Positions 28,427-37,937 of a DNA stretch of 64,000 nt are shown here, piece by piece. How positions within the stretch are numbered: the stretch's first letter is position 1; every line of letters starts with the position of its first letter. Made by a program: the position numbers and the translations under genes. The DNA is taken from NCBI GenBank assembly GCA_947479455.1, contig CANJZE010000013.1, positions 1-64,000 on the forward strand. Direction: 5' to 3'. Below the pieces are notes generated by a model, which saw nothing but the letters and a program-made list of their open reading frames with translations, did not search any database and was not told where the DNA came from. The DNA is from Bacteroidota bacterium (GTDB taxonomy: Bacteria; Bacteroidota; Bacteroidia; Chitinophagales; LD1).

Positions 28427-29785
28427 ATGCTCATTAAAACGGTTCAGTTACTACTTTCGCTTTCTATATTGGTTATCATTCACGAGTTAGGGCATTTTTT
28501 GGCCGCTCGTGCTTTTAAAACAAGAGTCGAAAAATTCTATCTCTTTTTCGATTTCCTCTTTCCAATTCCAACGCTTCTGAATTTTGCATTGTTTAAGAAA
28601 AAAATTGGCGATACGGAATATGGTATTGGCTGGTTTCCACTTGGAGGTTATGTGAAAATAGCGGGTATGATTGATGAGAGTATGGATGAAACTTTTTTAG
28701 CCAGCGAGCCACAACCCGATGAATATCGCTCGAAGAAAAATTATCAGAAACTCATCATCATGCTCGGTGGTATTATCATGAATTTGATTTTGGGATGGTT
28801 GATTTATTCTCAGCTTTCGTTTTGGCAAGGCGAAGCATACCTTCCTGCTGAAAATGCAAAATATGGAATCAGTTGCGATTCAGTGGCGATGTATGGAGGG
28901 TTTAGAGATGGTGATGTTATTCTTTCACACGATGGAGGAAAGAAATTTGAAAGCTTTAAATCAGTGCCAAAAGAAATTTTGTTGGATGGAGTTAAACAGG
29001 TGGAGGTGCTTCGCGATGGTGTTCCTTATACTATTAATATTCCTACCGATTTTTTGAAAGTGGTTATTTCTTCAAGAGCAAAAAATTTTATTGACTTCCG
29101 CATACCGTGTATGGTGGGCGATTTTAGTGAAGAAAGTGTGATAAAGGACAAACTGCAAAAAGGCGATTTGATTTTGAGCATCAACGATTCAACGGTTCAT
29201 TATTTTCAGGAGGCAAAAGGCATACTCGCCAATTTTATTGGTAAAGAAGCAAGTATAAAATACCTGCGTGGTCAGGATACACTCACAACTACCGTAACAG
29301 TTCCTCAAACCGGCTTGCTTGGTTTTCGTTCGCCAAGCGATATGCACGACTTTAAAGGTTACATGGATATTGTAGAAAAGGATTACGGCTTCTTTGCTTC
29401 GTTTGCGCAGGGTGGAAAAATGGCTTACAAAACTTTGCGCGATTACCTCAAGCAATTGAAACTGATGTTTGACCCCGATATTAAAGCTTACAAACAGATT
29501 GGTGGAATGGGAACTATCGGTTCATTGTTTCCTGCCACTTGGGACTGGATTGCTTTTTGGCAACTGACAGCTTTCATTTCTATTATGCTTGCTGTGGCTA
29601 ATCTTCTTCCTATTCCAATGCTCGATGGCGGTTATGTTTTGCTGCTGTTGTTCGAAATGATTACCGGTATTAAAGTAAGCGACCGCGCTTTGGAATACAT
29701 TAACCGCGTTGGATTTATCATTGTTATATTTTTGATAGTTTACGCCAACGGCATGGATATTTATCGCGCGTTTTTGGGCAAGTAA
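28427..29785 (+). CDS. rseP: Site-2 protease RseP family
   Basis: 452 aa; [24 protein letters not shown]. Confidence 0.93.
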   Translation: MLIKTVQLLLSLSILVIIHELGHFLAARAFKTRVEKFYLFFDFLFPIPTLLNFALFKKKIGDTEYGIGWFPLGGYVKIAGMIDESMDETFLASEPQPDEYRSKKNYQKLIIMLGGIIMNLILGWLIYSQLSFWQGEAYLPAENAKYGISCDSVAMYGGFRDGDVILSHDGGKKFESFKSVPKEILLDGVKQVEVLRDGVPYTINIPTDFLKVVISSRAKNFIDFRIPCMVGDFSEESVIKDKLQKGDLILSINDSTVHYFQEAKGILANFIGKEASIKYLRGQDTLTTTVTVPQTGLLGFRSPSDMHDFKGYMDIVEKDYGFFASFAQGGKMAYKTLRDYLKQLKLMFDPDIKAYKQIGGMGTIGSLFPATWDWIAFWQLTAFISIMLAVANLLPIPMLDGGYVLLLLFEMITGIKVSDRALEYINRVGFIIVIFLIVYANGMDIYRAFLGK

Positions 29786-29818
29786 ATTTTTTTTGAGAAA
29801 CAGTTTTATGTTTGAAGT

Positions 29819-29953
29819 ATGAAAACTTTGACAATTCAAATTCTAAAAAAATCTGCAATGGATTATTTGTGAGTTATGGAAAAGCAAGGTCTTATTCGCA
29901 TTATAGAGAATTCGTCAAAAGCAAAGCCTAAACAAAAAAGCAAAAATGATTGA
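29819..29953 (+). pseudogene. Decayed small ORF resembling a short antitoxin-type protein
   Basis: In-frame reading MKTLTIQILKKSAMDYL*VMEKQGLIRIIENSSKAKPKQKSKND* with a single internal TGA at 29870-29872. Confidence 0.45.
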
Positions 29954-29974
29954 TTGAATACGTAACAACTCTTG

Positions 29975-30016
29975 TATTCAATCTTCAATCTAAAATCTTC
30001 AATCTAAAATCTTCTT
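29975..30016. repeat. Heptamer array TATTCAA TCTTCAA TCTAAAA TCTTCAA TCTAAAA TCTTCTT
   Basis: Six consecutive heptamers ending one nt before the pruA ATG. Confidence 0.85.
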
Positions 30017-30017
30017 T

Positions 30018-31649
30018 ATGGCTACAGGTTTTTTTAAAGTTCCCGCACCGCACAACGAACCGATTAAGCAATACGCACCAGGAAGCAAAGAAAGAGATGA
30101 ACTGAAAAAGAAAATTGCCGCAATGCGCAAAGAAGTGCGCGACATTCCGGTGTTTATTGGTGGCAAGGAAATTCGTGATGGCAAAAAGATTTCGCTGCAT
30201 CCGCCACACGACCATAAACATTTACTGGGGCATTATTATAAGAGCGAAAAGAAACACGTGCAACAGGCGGTTACCGCTGCTTTGGCTGCGCGTAAAAAAT
30301 GGGTGGCTTTAAGTTGGGAGCACCGCGCTTCTATATTTTTGAAAGCTGCAGAATTAATTGCAGGTCCTTATCGTGCTGAATTGAATGCGGCAACTATGTT
30401 GGGGCAATCGAAAAATGCTTATCAGGCAGAGATAGATTCGGCTTGCGAAATCATAGATTTTTTGCGCTTCAATGTGCAGTTTATGACCGAAATTTATTCG
30501 ATGCAGCCGCAAAGCAGCGCAGGTATCTGGAACCGCAGTGAGTGGAGACCGCTCGAAGGTTTTTTGTATGCGCTTACGCCTTTCAACTTTACGGCTATTG
30601 CAGGAAATCTTCCTTCAAGTTGCGCCATGATGGGCAATGTGGTGGTGTGGAAACCTTCGAACACCCAGGTGTATTCGGCTTATGTGTTGATGAAAATTTT
30701 TCGCGAAGCGGGAGTGCCCGATGGCGTAATTAATTTGATTTACCCGAGCGGACCCGATGCGGCTGATGTAATTTTTTCGCATCGCGATTTTGCGGGTATT
30801 CATTTCACGGGTTCAACCGAAGTGTTTCAAAACATCTGGAAAAATATTGGCGACCATATTCATCTCTATAAAACATATCCTCGTATTGTGGGCGAAACAG
30901 GAGGTAAGGATTTCATCCTCGCTCACAAGAGTGCCGATGCCAAAGCGGTGGCTACGGCTATTTCAAGGGGAGCGTTTGAATATCAGGGGCAGAAATGTTC
31001 GGCTGCATCGCGCGCTTATGTGCCTGCTAATATCTGGAACGCAGTGAAGAAACAAGTGCTCGAAGATTTGGCAAGCATGAAGATGGGCGGCACCGAAGAC
31101 TTCGGTAATTTTATAAATGCGGTGATTGACGAAAAGAGTTTCGATAAACTGGCGGCATACATAGCGCAGGCAAAGAAAGATAAGGATGCAAAAATTATTG
31201 CGGGCGGCAAATGCGATAAAACCAAGGGCTATTTTATTGAGCCGACTATTATTCAAACTACGAACCCTAACTACGCAACCATGTGTGAGGAGTTGTTTGG
31301 ACCGGTGCTTACAGTTTATGTGTATGAAGAGGATAAGTTTGAAGAGATTTTGAAAACGGTGGACAGCACTTCTATTTATGCGCTTACGGGTTCTATTTTG
31401 GCGCAGGACAGATATGCCATTGAAAAAGCCACTCAAACTTTACAGAACGCTGCGGGTAATTTTTACATTAACGATAAACCGACCGGTGCGGTGGTGGGGC
31501 AGCAGCCGTTTGGCGGCAGCCGCGGCTCGGGCACTAACGACAAGGCGGGAAGTATGATTAACCTGCTGCGCTGGGTTTCGCCACGCACTATTAAAGAAAC
31601 GTTTGTTTCACCGGTTGATTACCGCTATCCTTTTTTAGCGAAGGATTAA
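30018..31649 (+). CDS. pruA: L-glutamate gamma-semialdehyde dehydrogenase
   Basis: 543 aa; ALDH motifs IVGETGGKDFILAH, FEYQGQKCSAASRAYVP, PFGGSRGSGTNDKAG. Confidence 0.95.
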   Translation: MATGFFKVPAPHNEPIKQYAPGSKERDELKKKIAAMRKEVRDIPVFIGGKEIRDGKKISLHPPHDHKHLLGHYYKSEKKHVQQAVTAALAARKKWVALSWEHRASIFLKAAELIAGPYRAELNAATMLGQSKNAYQAEIDSACEIIDFLRFNVQFMTEIYSMQPQSSAGIWNRSEWRPLEGFLYALTPFNFTAIAGNLPSSCAMMGNVVVWKPSNTQVYSAYVLMKIFREAGVPDGVINLIYPSGPDAADVIFSHRDFAGIHFTGSTEVFQNIWKNIGDHIHLYKTYPRIVGETGGKDFILAHKSADAKAVATAISRGAFEYQGQKCSAASRAYVPANIWNAVKKQVLEDLASMKMGGTEDFGNFINAVIDEKSFDKLAAYIAQAKKDKDAKIIAGGKCDKTKGYFIEPTIIQTTNPNYATMCEELFGPVLTVYVYEEDKFEEILKTVDSTSIYALTGSILAQDRYAIEKATQTLQNAAGNFYINDKPTGAVVGQQPFGGSRGSGTNDKAGSMINLLRWVSPRTIKETFVSPVDYRYPFLAKD

Positions 31650-32733
31650 GATACTCAATCATCAACTCTGCCGCGCGTTTAGATGCACCTGCGTTACCTA
31701 ATTTTTGGCGAAGCAATTCATAGTCGTTTAAAATGCGCTGGCGCTCTTCGCCTTCGGTAATTTTTTTGAGTTCAGCCACTAAGCGGTTTTTGTTTACCTC
31801 GGTTTGAATCAATTCTTCCACCACGCGTTTGCCGCAAATGAGGTTGACAATGCAAATAAAACCAATGCTTTTATCAATAAGCGCGTTGATGATAAAGTAA
31901 GAGATAGGGCTGCCTTTGTAGCAAACAACTTCGGGTATATTATGCAAAGCCGTTTCGAGGGTAGCGGTGCCTGAGGTTACTATTGCTGCTTTCGATTTCC
32001 TGAGCACGCCATAGGTATCATCCATTATCAGTTCCACATTTTTATTGCCAGTGATGTTGCGATAAAACGCTTCACCAATACCGCTCATGCCCGTAACTAT
32101 GAATTTGTATTGCGGAAATTCATCCACCACTTTTAAATATTCGGGAAGCAGATAGGAGATTTCCTGTTTGCGGCTGCCGGGAACTAATGCAATGATGTTC
32201 GGCTGTTCATTTCGTATTTCGTAATTCGTATTTCGTAATTCATCAAGCAAGGGGTGTCCCACATAATCCACCTGCACTCCGTTCTTTTCATAAAAATCTT
32301 TTTCGAAAGGAAAGATGACAAACATGCGGTCAACATACTGTTTCACTTTTTTCACTCTTCCTTTTTTCCATGCCCAAAGTTGTGGCGAGATGAAGTAGAA
32401 GATTTTGAGGTTATGCTTTTTCAAAAACTCGAACAGGCGGAAATTAAAGCCGGGGTAGTCAATCAATATAACCACATCGGGTTGGTAAGCCAGTATATCT
32501 TTTTTGCAAAACGAAATGTTTCCGAGAATAGTGGGAAGGTGTTTTACCACTTCAAAAAATCCCATGAAAGCCAGGTCGTTGATATGCTTCACCACCACGC
32601 CACCGGCAGCCTGCATTTTATCTCCGCCCCAGCAGCGCACATCGGCATCGGCATCCTGCGCTTTCAACTCCTTGATAAGGTTAGCACCGTGTAAATCTCC
32701 GCTTGCTTCGCCTGCTATGATGTAATATTTCAT
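31591..32733 (-). CDS. lpxB: Lipid-A-disaccharide synthase
   Basis: 380 aa; YIIAGEASGDLHGANLI, VILIDYPGFNFRL, YVGHPLLDEL, PGSRKQEI. Confidence 0.95.
   Translation of the reverse strand: MKYYIIAGEASGDLHGANLIKELKAQDADADVRCWGGDKMQAAGGVVVKHINDLAFMGFFEVVKHLPTILGNISFCKKDILAYQPDVVILIDYPGFNFRLFEFLKKHNLKIFYFISPQLWAWKKGRVKKVKQYVDRMFVIFPFEKDFYEKNGVQVDYVGHPLLDELRNTNYEIRNEQPNIIALVPGSRKQEISYLLPEYLKVVDEFPQYKFIVTGMSGIGEAFYRNITGNKNVELIMDDTYGVLRKSKAAIVTSGTATLETALHNIPEVVCYKGSPISYFIINALIDKSIGFICIVNLICGKRVVEELIQTEVNKNRLVAELKKITEGEERQRILNDYELLRQKLGNAGASKRAAELMIEYLNPSLKKDSGNQPVKQTFL
32206..32243. repeat. Heptamer array TTCAT TTCGTAT TTCGTAA TTCGTAT TTCGTAA TTCAT inside lpxB
   Basis: Period-7 framing, translated as LRNTNYEIRNE. 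Confidence 0.88.
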
Positions 32734-32770
32734 TTCGTTCTATAGTTGTTTGTCGTGCTCTTTGCGAAAT

Positions 32771-32830
32771 GTCATGCTGAGCCTGTCGAAGCACTTTTCA
32801 TTACGCACCCTTCGACAAGCTCAGGGTGAC
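32771..32830. repeat. BIME-like paired palindrome GTCATGCTGAGCCTGTCGAAGC..CCTTCGACAAGCTCAGGGTGAC
   Basis: Same two-arm structure as 37853..37914 in opposite orientation. Confidence 0.88.
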
Positions 32831-32840
32831 AAACCTTCTA

Positions 32841-33164
32841 CTACATGCAAATTTTAATATAGATAATAGGAATGCCCCACAAAATTGTAGCACCAATAAC
32901 TCCGCGTGCGGCATTGTAATAGTTGCGAGTAATAAAAATGAAAAACACACCTAGATTAATGATACATCCGAAGCTCAGAATTTTTGAAAATGTATCGGGC
33001 ACCATAGAGTGATGAACGAAAGCCTGCAAACTCATGTCCTTCATTTGCAGCAAATAGAAAAACACAAAAGCAAGCAGTGGGCAAACTAAGCCGGGTACTA
33101 TGCCCGTAAAAAAATTATCCCATTTATAGATAGTGGGCGCGGGGTTCAGAATTCTGTCGAGCAT
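32841..33164 (-). CDS. Hypothetical small membrane protein
   Basis: 107 aa with about three hydrophobic segments between lpxB and surE. Confidence 0.65.
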   Translation of the reverse strand: MLDRILNPAPTIYKWDNFFTGIVPGLVCPLLAFVFFYLLQMKDMSLQAFVHHSMVPDTFSKILSFGCIINLGVFFIFITRNYYNAARGVIGATILWGIPIIYIKICM

Positions 33165-33185
33165 GGTTTTGTTTTGTTTGGTAAC

Positions 33186-34010
33186 TCAGATATTAAAACG
33201 CTTGTTATCGTTTTGTGGTATCTCCTCGGCATTCGCTAGTTTGTCGAAGTTCCAGTTTTCATTGATGAAAGGAATAACATGATGAGCCGTTAAATCGTGT
33301 TGCACTGGCACCACACTTACAAATCCATTGGCAAGTGCCCATTCATCGGTGTCTTGTCCGTGGTCATAGTTTACAAACTTACCAGTGAGCCAGTAATATG
33401 GGCGACCGAAAGGGTCGGTGCGCTCCAGATATTCCTCTTCCCATTTTGCAATAGCCTGCCTGCAAATTTTCATTCCTTTAATTTCGGCCAACGGAAGCTT
33501 AGGAATGTTTACGTTTAGCAAACTGTGTTTTGGAATTCCGAATTTCAATAACGATTCGGAAATGATTTTTGCAAAATGTGCCGCTGCGGTAAAATCGGCT
33601 TCCATTCCATAATCGCAATACGAAAAGCCTACTGATGCAATGCCCTCTAAACTGGCTTCCACAGCCGCACTCATGGTTCCCGAATAAATAACGTTGATAC
33701 TCGAATTGCTGCCGTGGTTAATACCGCTCACACATAAATCGGGTTTGCGGTGCAGCACTTTATTTACCGCTAATTTTACACAATCAACAGGCGTACCCGA
33801 ACAATGAAAGGCTTTTATATCGCCAAAGTAATTTACCTGTTTAAGGCGCAAAGGCTTGTTGATAGTGATGGCATGCCCCATAGCACTTTGAGGAGAGTCG
33901 GGAGCCACTATCACAACTTCGCCCAAATCTTTTACTGCGTTCACCAGGGCTTTAATACCAGGTGCGGTTATGCCGTCATCGTTGACTACTAAAATTAAAG
34001 GTTTACTCAT
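33186..34010 (-). CDS. surE: 5'/3'-nucleotidase SurE
   Basis: 274 aa; LILVVNDDGITAPGI, VAPDSPQSAMGHAIT, SGINHGSNSS. Confidence 0.95.
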   Translation of the reverse strand: MSKPLILVVNDDGITAPGIKALVNAVKDLGEVVIVAPDSPQSAMGHAITINKPLRLKQVNYFGDIKAFHCSGTPVDCVKLAVNKVLHRKPDLCVSGINHGSNSSINVIYSGTMSAAVEASLEGIASVGFSYCDYGMEADFTAAAHFAKIISESLLKFGIPKHSLLNVNIPKLPLAEIKGMKICRQAIAKWEEEYLERTDPFGRPYYWLTGKFVNYDHGQDTDEWALANGFVSVVPVQHDLTAHHVIPFINENWNFDKLANAEEIPQNDNKRFNI

Positions 34011-34103
34011 GGGGCGAAAGTAAAAACAGTTTTGAAAGCAAATGTGGTTGACACACGAAAGGAACTATTTCCAAGCGCATTCCCTTTATTTTATTTTCGC
34101 TTT

Positions 34104-35267
34104 ATGGAAAAATATTTACAACGTGGAGTAAGTGCTGGCAAAGAGGAAGTTCACGCGGCAGTGAAGGATTTATATCACGGGCTTTATCCAAAAGCTTTCT
34201 GCAAAATTTATCCCGATTATTTAGGCAACGATGATGCGTTTTGCAATGTAATGAGTAGCGATGGCAGCGGCACTAAATCTATTTTAGCGTATTTGTATTG
34301 GAAAGAAACTGGAGATGTTTCAGTATGGCGCGGTATAGCACAAGATGCTATTGTTATGAATTTGGATGACTTGCTTTGTGTGGGTGCCACCGATAATTTT
34401 CTTTATACAAGTATCATCAATCGAAATAAAAATTTAATTCCGGGTGAAGTAATAGCGGAGATAATTAAAGGCAGTAAGGAATTTATTGAGCGAATGAATG
34501 ATTTTGGTGTTCGCATTCATGCCATGGGTGGCGAAACTGCCGACTTAGGCGATTGTGTTCGCACTACTACAGTAGATGCTACTATGACTGTGCGCATGAA
34601 AAAAGAAAATTTGGTGCTTACACAAAACATAAAACCCGGTGATGTAATTGTGGGTTTGGCGAGTGATGGCAAAGCGAGTTACGAGGAGGAATACAATAGC
34701 GGCATCAGTAGCAATGGGCTTACTTCTGCCCGCCACGATTTACTTGCAAAGTTGTATGCCGAAAAATATCCTGAAAGTTTTGACGCTGCAATAAATGGTA
34801 AACTCGTTTACAGCGGCACAAAAAAACTGACTGATGTTTTAGAAGGAACCACACTCAACATTGGCAAAGCTGTTCTTTCGCCTACAAGAACTTATGCGCC
34901 TATCATAAAGAAATTGCTGCAAGAAATTCCCGGGCAGGTGCATGGTTTGGTCAACTGTACAGGAGGTGCGCATACTAAGGTTTTGCATTACATCCAGAAT
35001 CTGAGCATCGTTAAAAATAATTTGTTGCCGGTGCCGCCACTTTTTAAATTGATTCAACAAGAATCGAAAACCGATTGGAAAGAAATGTTCAAAGTGCTCA
35101 ATTGCGGAACTCGTTTGGATGTTTATGTAGAAGAGAAATACGCTTCGGTGGTTATTGAAACGGCAAAATTATTTGAGGTAGATGCGCAAATCATTGGCTA
35201 TGTTGAAGCCGCTGAGAAAAGCGAAGTGATTGTTAAGAGTGCGTATGGAGAGTTTGTGTATTTGTAG
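34104..35267 (+). CDS. purM: Phosphoribosylformylglycinamidine cyclo-ligase (AIR synthase) family
   Basis: ORF 34032..35267, MEKYLQRGVSAGKEEV start chosen; GGETADLGDCVRT, VGLASDGKASYEEEYNSGISSNG. Confidence 0.8.
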   Translation: MEKYLQRGVSAGKEEVHAAVKDLYHGLYPKAFCKIYPDYLGNDDAFCNVMSSDGSGTKSILAYLYWKETGDVSVWRGIAQDAIVMNLDDLLCVGATDNFLYTSIINRNKNLIPGEVIAEIIKGSKEFIERMNDFGVRIHAMGGETADLGDCVRTTTVDATMTVRMKKENLVLTQNIKPGDVIVGLASDGKASYEEEYNSGISSNGLTSARHDLLAKLYAEKYPESFDAAINGKLVYSGTKKLTDVLEGTTLNIGKAVLSPTRTYAPIIKKLLQEIPGQVHGLVNCTGGAHTKVLHYIQNLSIVKNNLLPVPPLFKLIQQESKTDWKEMFKVLNCGTRLDVYVEEKYASVVIETAKLFEVDAQIIGYVEAAEKSEVIVKSAYGEFVYL

Positions 35268-35348
35268 ATTTAAAAACAGGCGAGGTACGGTTTACCTCAC
35301 AACAACGTTCGGTATAGTTAAGCATCTTCATCAAGAACTCATAAATGA

Positions 35349-35356
35349 TATTTTTG
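35349..35356 (+). promoter_or_regulatory. Bacteroidota -7 element TATTTTTG upstream of ctpA
   Basis: Matches TAnnTTTG, 15 bp from the ATG. Confidence 0.4.
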
Positions 35357-35370
35357 CCGCCTCAAATTGA

Positions 35371-37002
35371 ATGATGAACCAAACTGACGAACAACTTCCG
35401 CCTAATTCTTTCCGCAAACAAGTTTCTTCAAGCCCTTTTACTCCTTTTATTTATGCATTCATTTTAGCTTTTGGGGTTATGTTAGGCTTTGTAGTTAACT
35501 CCATTACTACTGGCAAGCAAACCATTGCCCGCGGCAGCTACGATAAAATTTTGGACATACTCAATTACATAGATGTAAAGTATGTTGACACTACTAACCG
35601 CACCCAGTTAATGGATAAAACCATTGACAAAATGCTTTCGAATCTCGATCCGCATTCAGTTTATATTCCTGCTATTGATTTGAGCGAAACCAACGAATCG
35701 CTAGAAGGAAATTTTGAAGGTGTAGGCATCGAATTCTTTATTGTGCAGGATACAATTACAGTAGTTACTGCCATATCTGGCGGTCCTTCAGAAAGCGTGG
35801 GTATTAAAGCCGGTGACCGCATCGTTAAAATTAACGACAGCATTGTTGCAGGAGTAAAGATTAGGGATACCGAAGTAAAACATCGCTTGCGTGGACCCAA
35901 AGCTACCAAAGTGAAAGTTGGTATTCTTAGAAGCGGCATGAGTAAGTTGCTTGACTTTGAAATTACTCGTGCACAAATTCCGCTTTACAGTATTGAAGCT
36001 GCATTTATGTTGAATACAGAAGTGGGATATATACGCATTAACACGTTCAGCTCTACCACACATAAAGAATTTGTTCAGAAATTTTCGGCCCTTAAAGAAA
36101 AAGGTTTGAAAAAACTAGTGCTCGACCTTCGCGATAACCCGGGTGGCTATTTACAAGCAGCAACTACACTTGCCGATGAATTTATATCAGGTGAAAGATT
36201 ATTGGTTTACACCCAAGGCAAAGCCTACGAGCGTCAGGATTATTTAGCTGGCAAAGAAGGTTTGTTCGAAAAAGGCGATTTAGTAGTGCTCATCAATCAA
36301 GGCTCGGCAAGTGCCAGTGAAATTCTTTCAGGTGCGGTGCAGGATTGGGACAGAGGAACGATAATTGGCAGAACATCTTTCGGTAAAGGGTTGGTGCAAG
36401 AGCAATATGAGTTACGCGATGGCTCGGCTATTCGATTAACCATTGCTCGTTATTACACGCCATCGGGCCGCAGCATTCAACGCGCTTATGACAAAGGAAA
36501 TGCAGAATACTATAACGATATTTATGAGCGTTATATGCGGGGCGAATTTGTGCATGAAGATTCCATCAAATCAAAAGATACCATCGTATATAAAACTGTA
36601 AAAGGAAGAAGAGTTTATAGCGGTGGAGGAATTCGTCCCGATATTTTTGTGCCCATTGATACATCGGCCGAAAACGAAGGATTCTACACCCTTCTTTCTT
36701 CTGCCCGCGAATTTGTTTACAAATATTTTTCACTGAATGCCGAAAAACTAAGTGGCTATAAAACCAAAGAAACGTTCAGCAAACAGTTTGATGTAACCAG
36801 CGAAATGCTGAATGACTTCTATGTTTTTGCCGATGCGAAAGGGTTGAAACGCGATGCTGCTAAAGAGAAGATTTATGAAGCCAAACTGAAGTTGAGCCTC
36901 AAAGCTTTTATTGCCAAGCAACTCTGGAAAATGGATGGTTACTACTATATAGCTAACACAGATGATAAAGTGTTGAAAGTGGCGTTAGATAAACTGAAGT
37001 AA
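35371..37002 (+). CDS. ctpA: S41 family C-terminal processing peptidase
   Basis: 543 aa; PDZ (GPSESVGIKAGDRIVKIND), LDLRDNPGGYLQAA, GSASASEI, GRTSFGKGLVQ. Confidence 0.9.
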   Translation: MMNQTDEQLPPNSFRKQVSSSPFTPFIYAFILAFGVMLGFVVNSITTGKQTIARGSYDKILDILNYIDVKYVDTTNRTQLMDKTIDKMLSNLDPHSVYIPAIDLSETNESLEGNFEGVGIEFFIVQDTITVVTAISGGPSESVGIKAGDRIVKINDSIVAGVKIRDTEVKHRLRGPKATKVKVGILRSGMSKLLDFEITRAQIPLYSIEAAFMLNTEVGYIRINTFSSTTHKEFVQKFSALKEKGLKKLVLDLRDNPGGYLQAATTLADEFISGERLLVYTQGKAYERQDYLAGKEGLFEKGDLVVLINQGSASASEILSGAVQDWDRGTIIGRTSFGKGLVQEQYELRDGSAIRLTIARYYTPSGRSIQRAYDKGNAEYYNDIYERYMRGEFVHEDSIKSKDTIVYKTVKGRRVYSGGGIRPDIFVPIDTSAENEGFYTLLSSAREFVYKYFSLNAEKLSGYKTKETFSKQFDVTSEMLNDFYVFADAKGLKRDAAKEKIYEAKLKLSLKAFIAKQLWKMDGYYYIANTDDKVLKVALDKLK

Positions 37003-37022
37003 AAAGGGTGTTCCCTATCTTG

Positions 37023-37141
37023 CACCGCCCTTCAGGGCGGTGTTGTAATTAGCTATAAACAAGAGGCTTTAGCCCAAATCATTATTTGGCTAAAGCCTGT
37101 TCTTTATTGCGTCTGTTTTTATACATCCCATAAATGGGATG
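37023..37141. repeat. Three consecutive perfect or near-perfect hairpins between convergent ctpA and coaE
   Basis: CACCGCCCTTCAGGGCGGTG; AGGCTTTAGCC..GGCTAAAGCCT; CATCCCATAAATGGGATG. Confidence 0.85.
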
Positions 37142-37145
37142 GCAA

Positions 37146-37772
37146 TTAATCAACTGATTCTAGCAGGTTCTTATGAATCTTCTCCACCTGTTTTTGTAAA
37201 TGCGTGGTGTCTTTATCATTACGAATCACAAAATCGGCAAGCTTAACTTTTTCTTTCTCCGAAATTTGATTGCGCACACGCGCCATCACGTCCTCAATAG
37301 AAGCATGATCGCGTTCACTTACGCGCTTCATGCGCACGTCTAAGGGAGCAGTAACCACAATCAGTTTATCCAGTTTTTTATTCGAGCCGCTTTCAATCAA
37401 AAGGGCTGCTTCTTTTAAAATATACGGAACTAATTTCACTCGCTGCTCTTCGGCCCAGCGTTCGTTATCGTGAAACACTGCTGGGTGTACCAAAGAGTTT
37501 AGCACTACGAGCAACTTTTTATTATTAAAAACTTTATCGGCTAAAACCTTACGGTTCAGTTTTCCGTTTTCATAAACTTCTTCTCCAAAATTTTTCTTGA
37601 TTTCATCAATCAGATAATGCTCGTGCTGCATTAAAAATTTTGCGCGTTCATCGGCATAATAAACCGGAATGCCCAACTGCTCAAACATTTTACAGGCAGT
37701 CGTTTTGCCGCTGCCTATTCCTCCGGTTATTCCAACTTTAAGCACTTGATGGTGTATTATTTTTCGTTTCAA
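37146..37772 (-). CDS. coaE: Dephospho-CoA kinase
   Basis: 208 aa; VGITGGIGSGKTTACKMFEQLGIPVYYAD. Confidence 0.93.
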   Translation of the reverse strand: MKRKIIHHQVLKVGITGGIGSGKTTACKMFEQLGIPVYYADERAKFLMQHEHYLIDEIKKNFGEEVYENGKLNRKVLADKVFNNKKLLVVLNSLVHPAVFHDNERWAEEQRVKLVPYILKEAALLIESGSNKKLDKLIVVTAPLDVRMKRVSERDHASIEDVMARVRNQISEKEKVKLADFVIRNDKDTTHLQKQVEKIHKNLLESVD

Positions 37773-37852
37773 AGGAAGGTGGTTTTTCTTTAAACGAAAA
37801 ACACTCCTTTAAAATTGTGCGAAACAGAATGATAATGAGAAAAAACGGTGTT

Positions 37853-37914
37853 GTCACCCTGAGCTTGTCGAAGGGTTTCAAAAGAGAACGATGCTTCGAC
37901 AAGCTCAGCATGAC
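37853..37914. repeat. BIME-like paired palindrome GTCACCCTGAGCTTGTCGAAGGG..GCTTCGACAAGCTCAGCATGAC
   Basis: Conserved arms, spacer differs from 32771..32830. Confidence 0.88.
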
Positions 37915-37937
37915 ATTTCTCTTACTGCGAATAAAAT

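Noticed and set aside
35282-35298. Hairpin GAGGTA-cggtt-TACCTC after the purM-like gene
   Set aside because: Short stem and no U-tract; insufficient to call a terminator.
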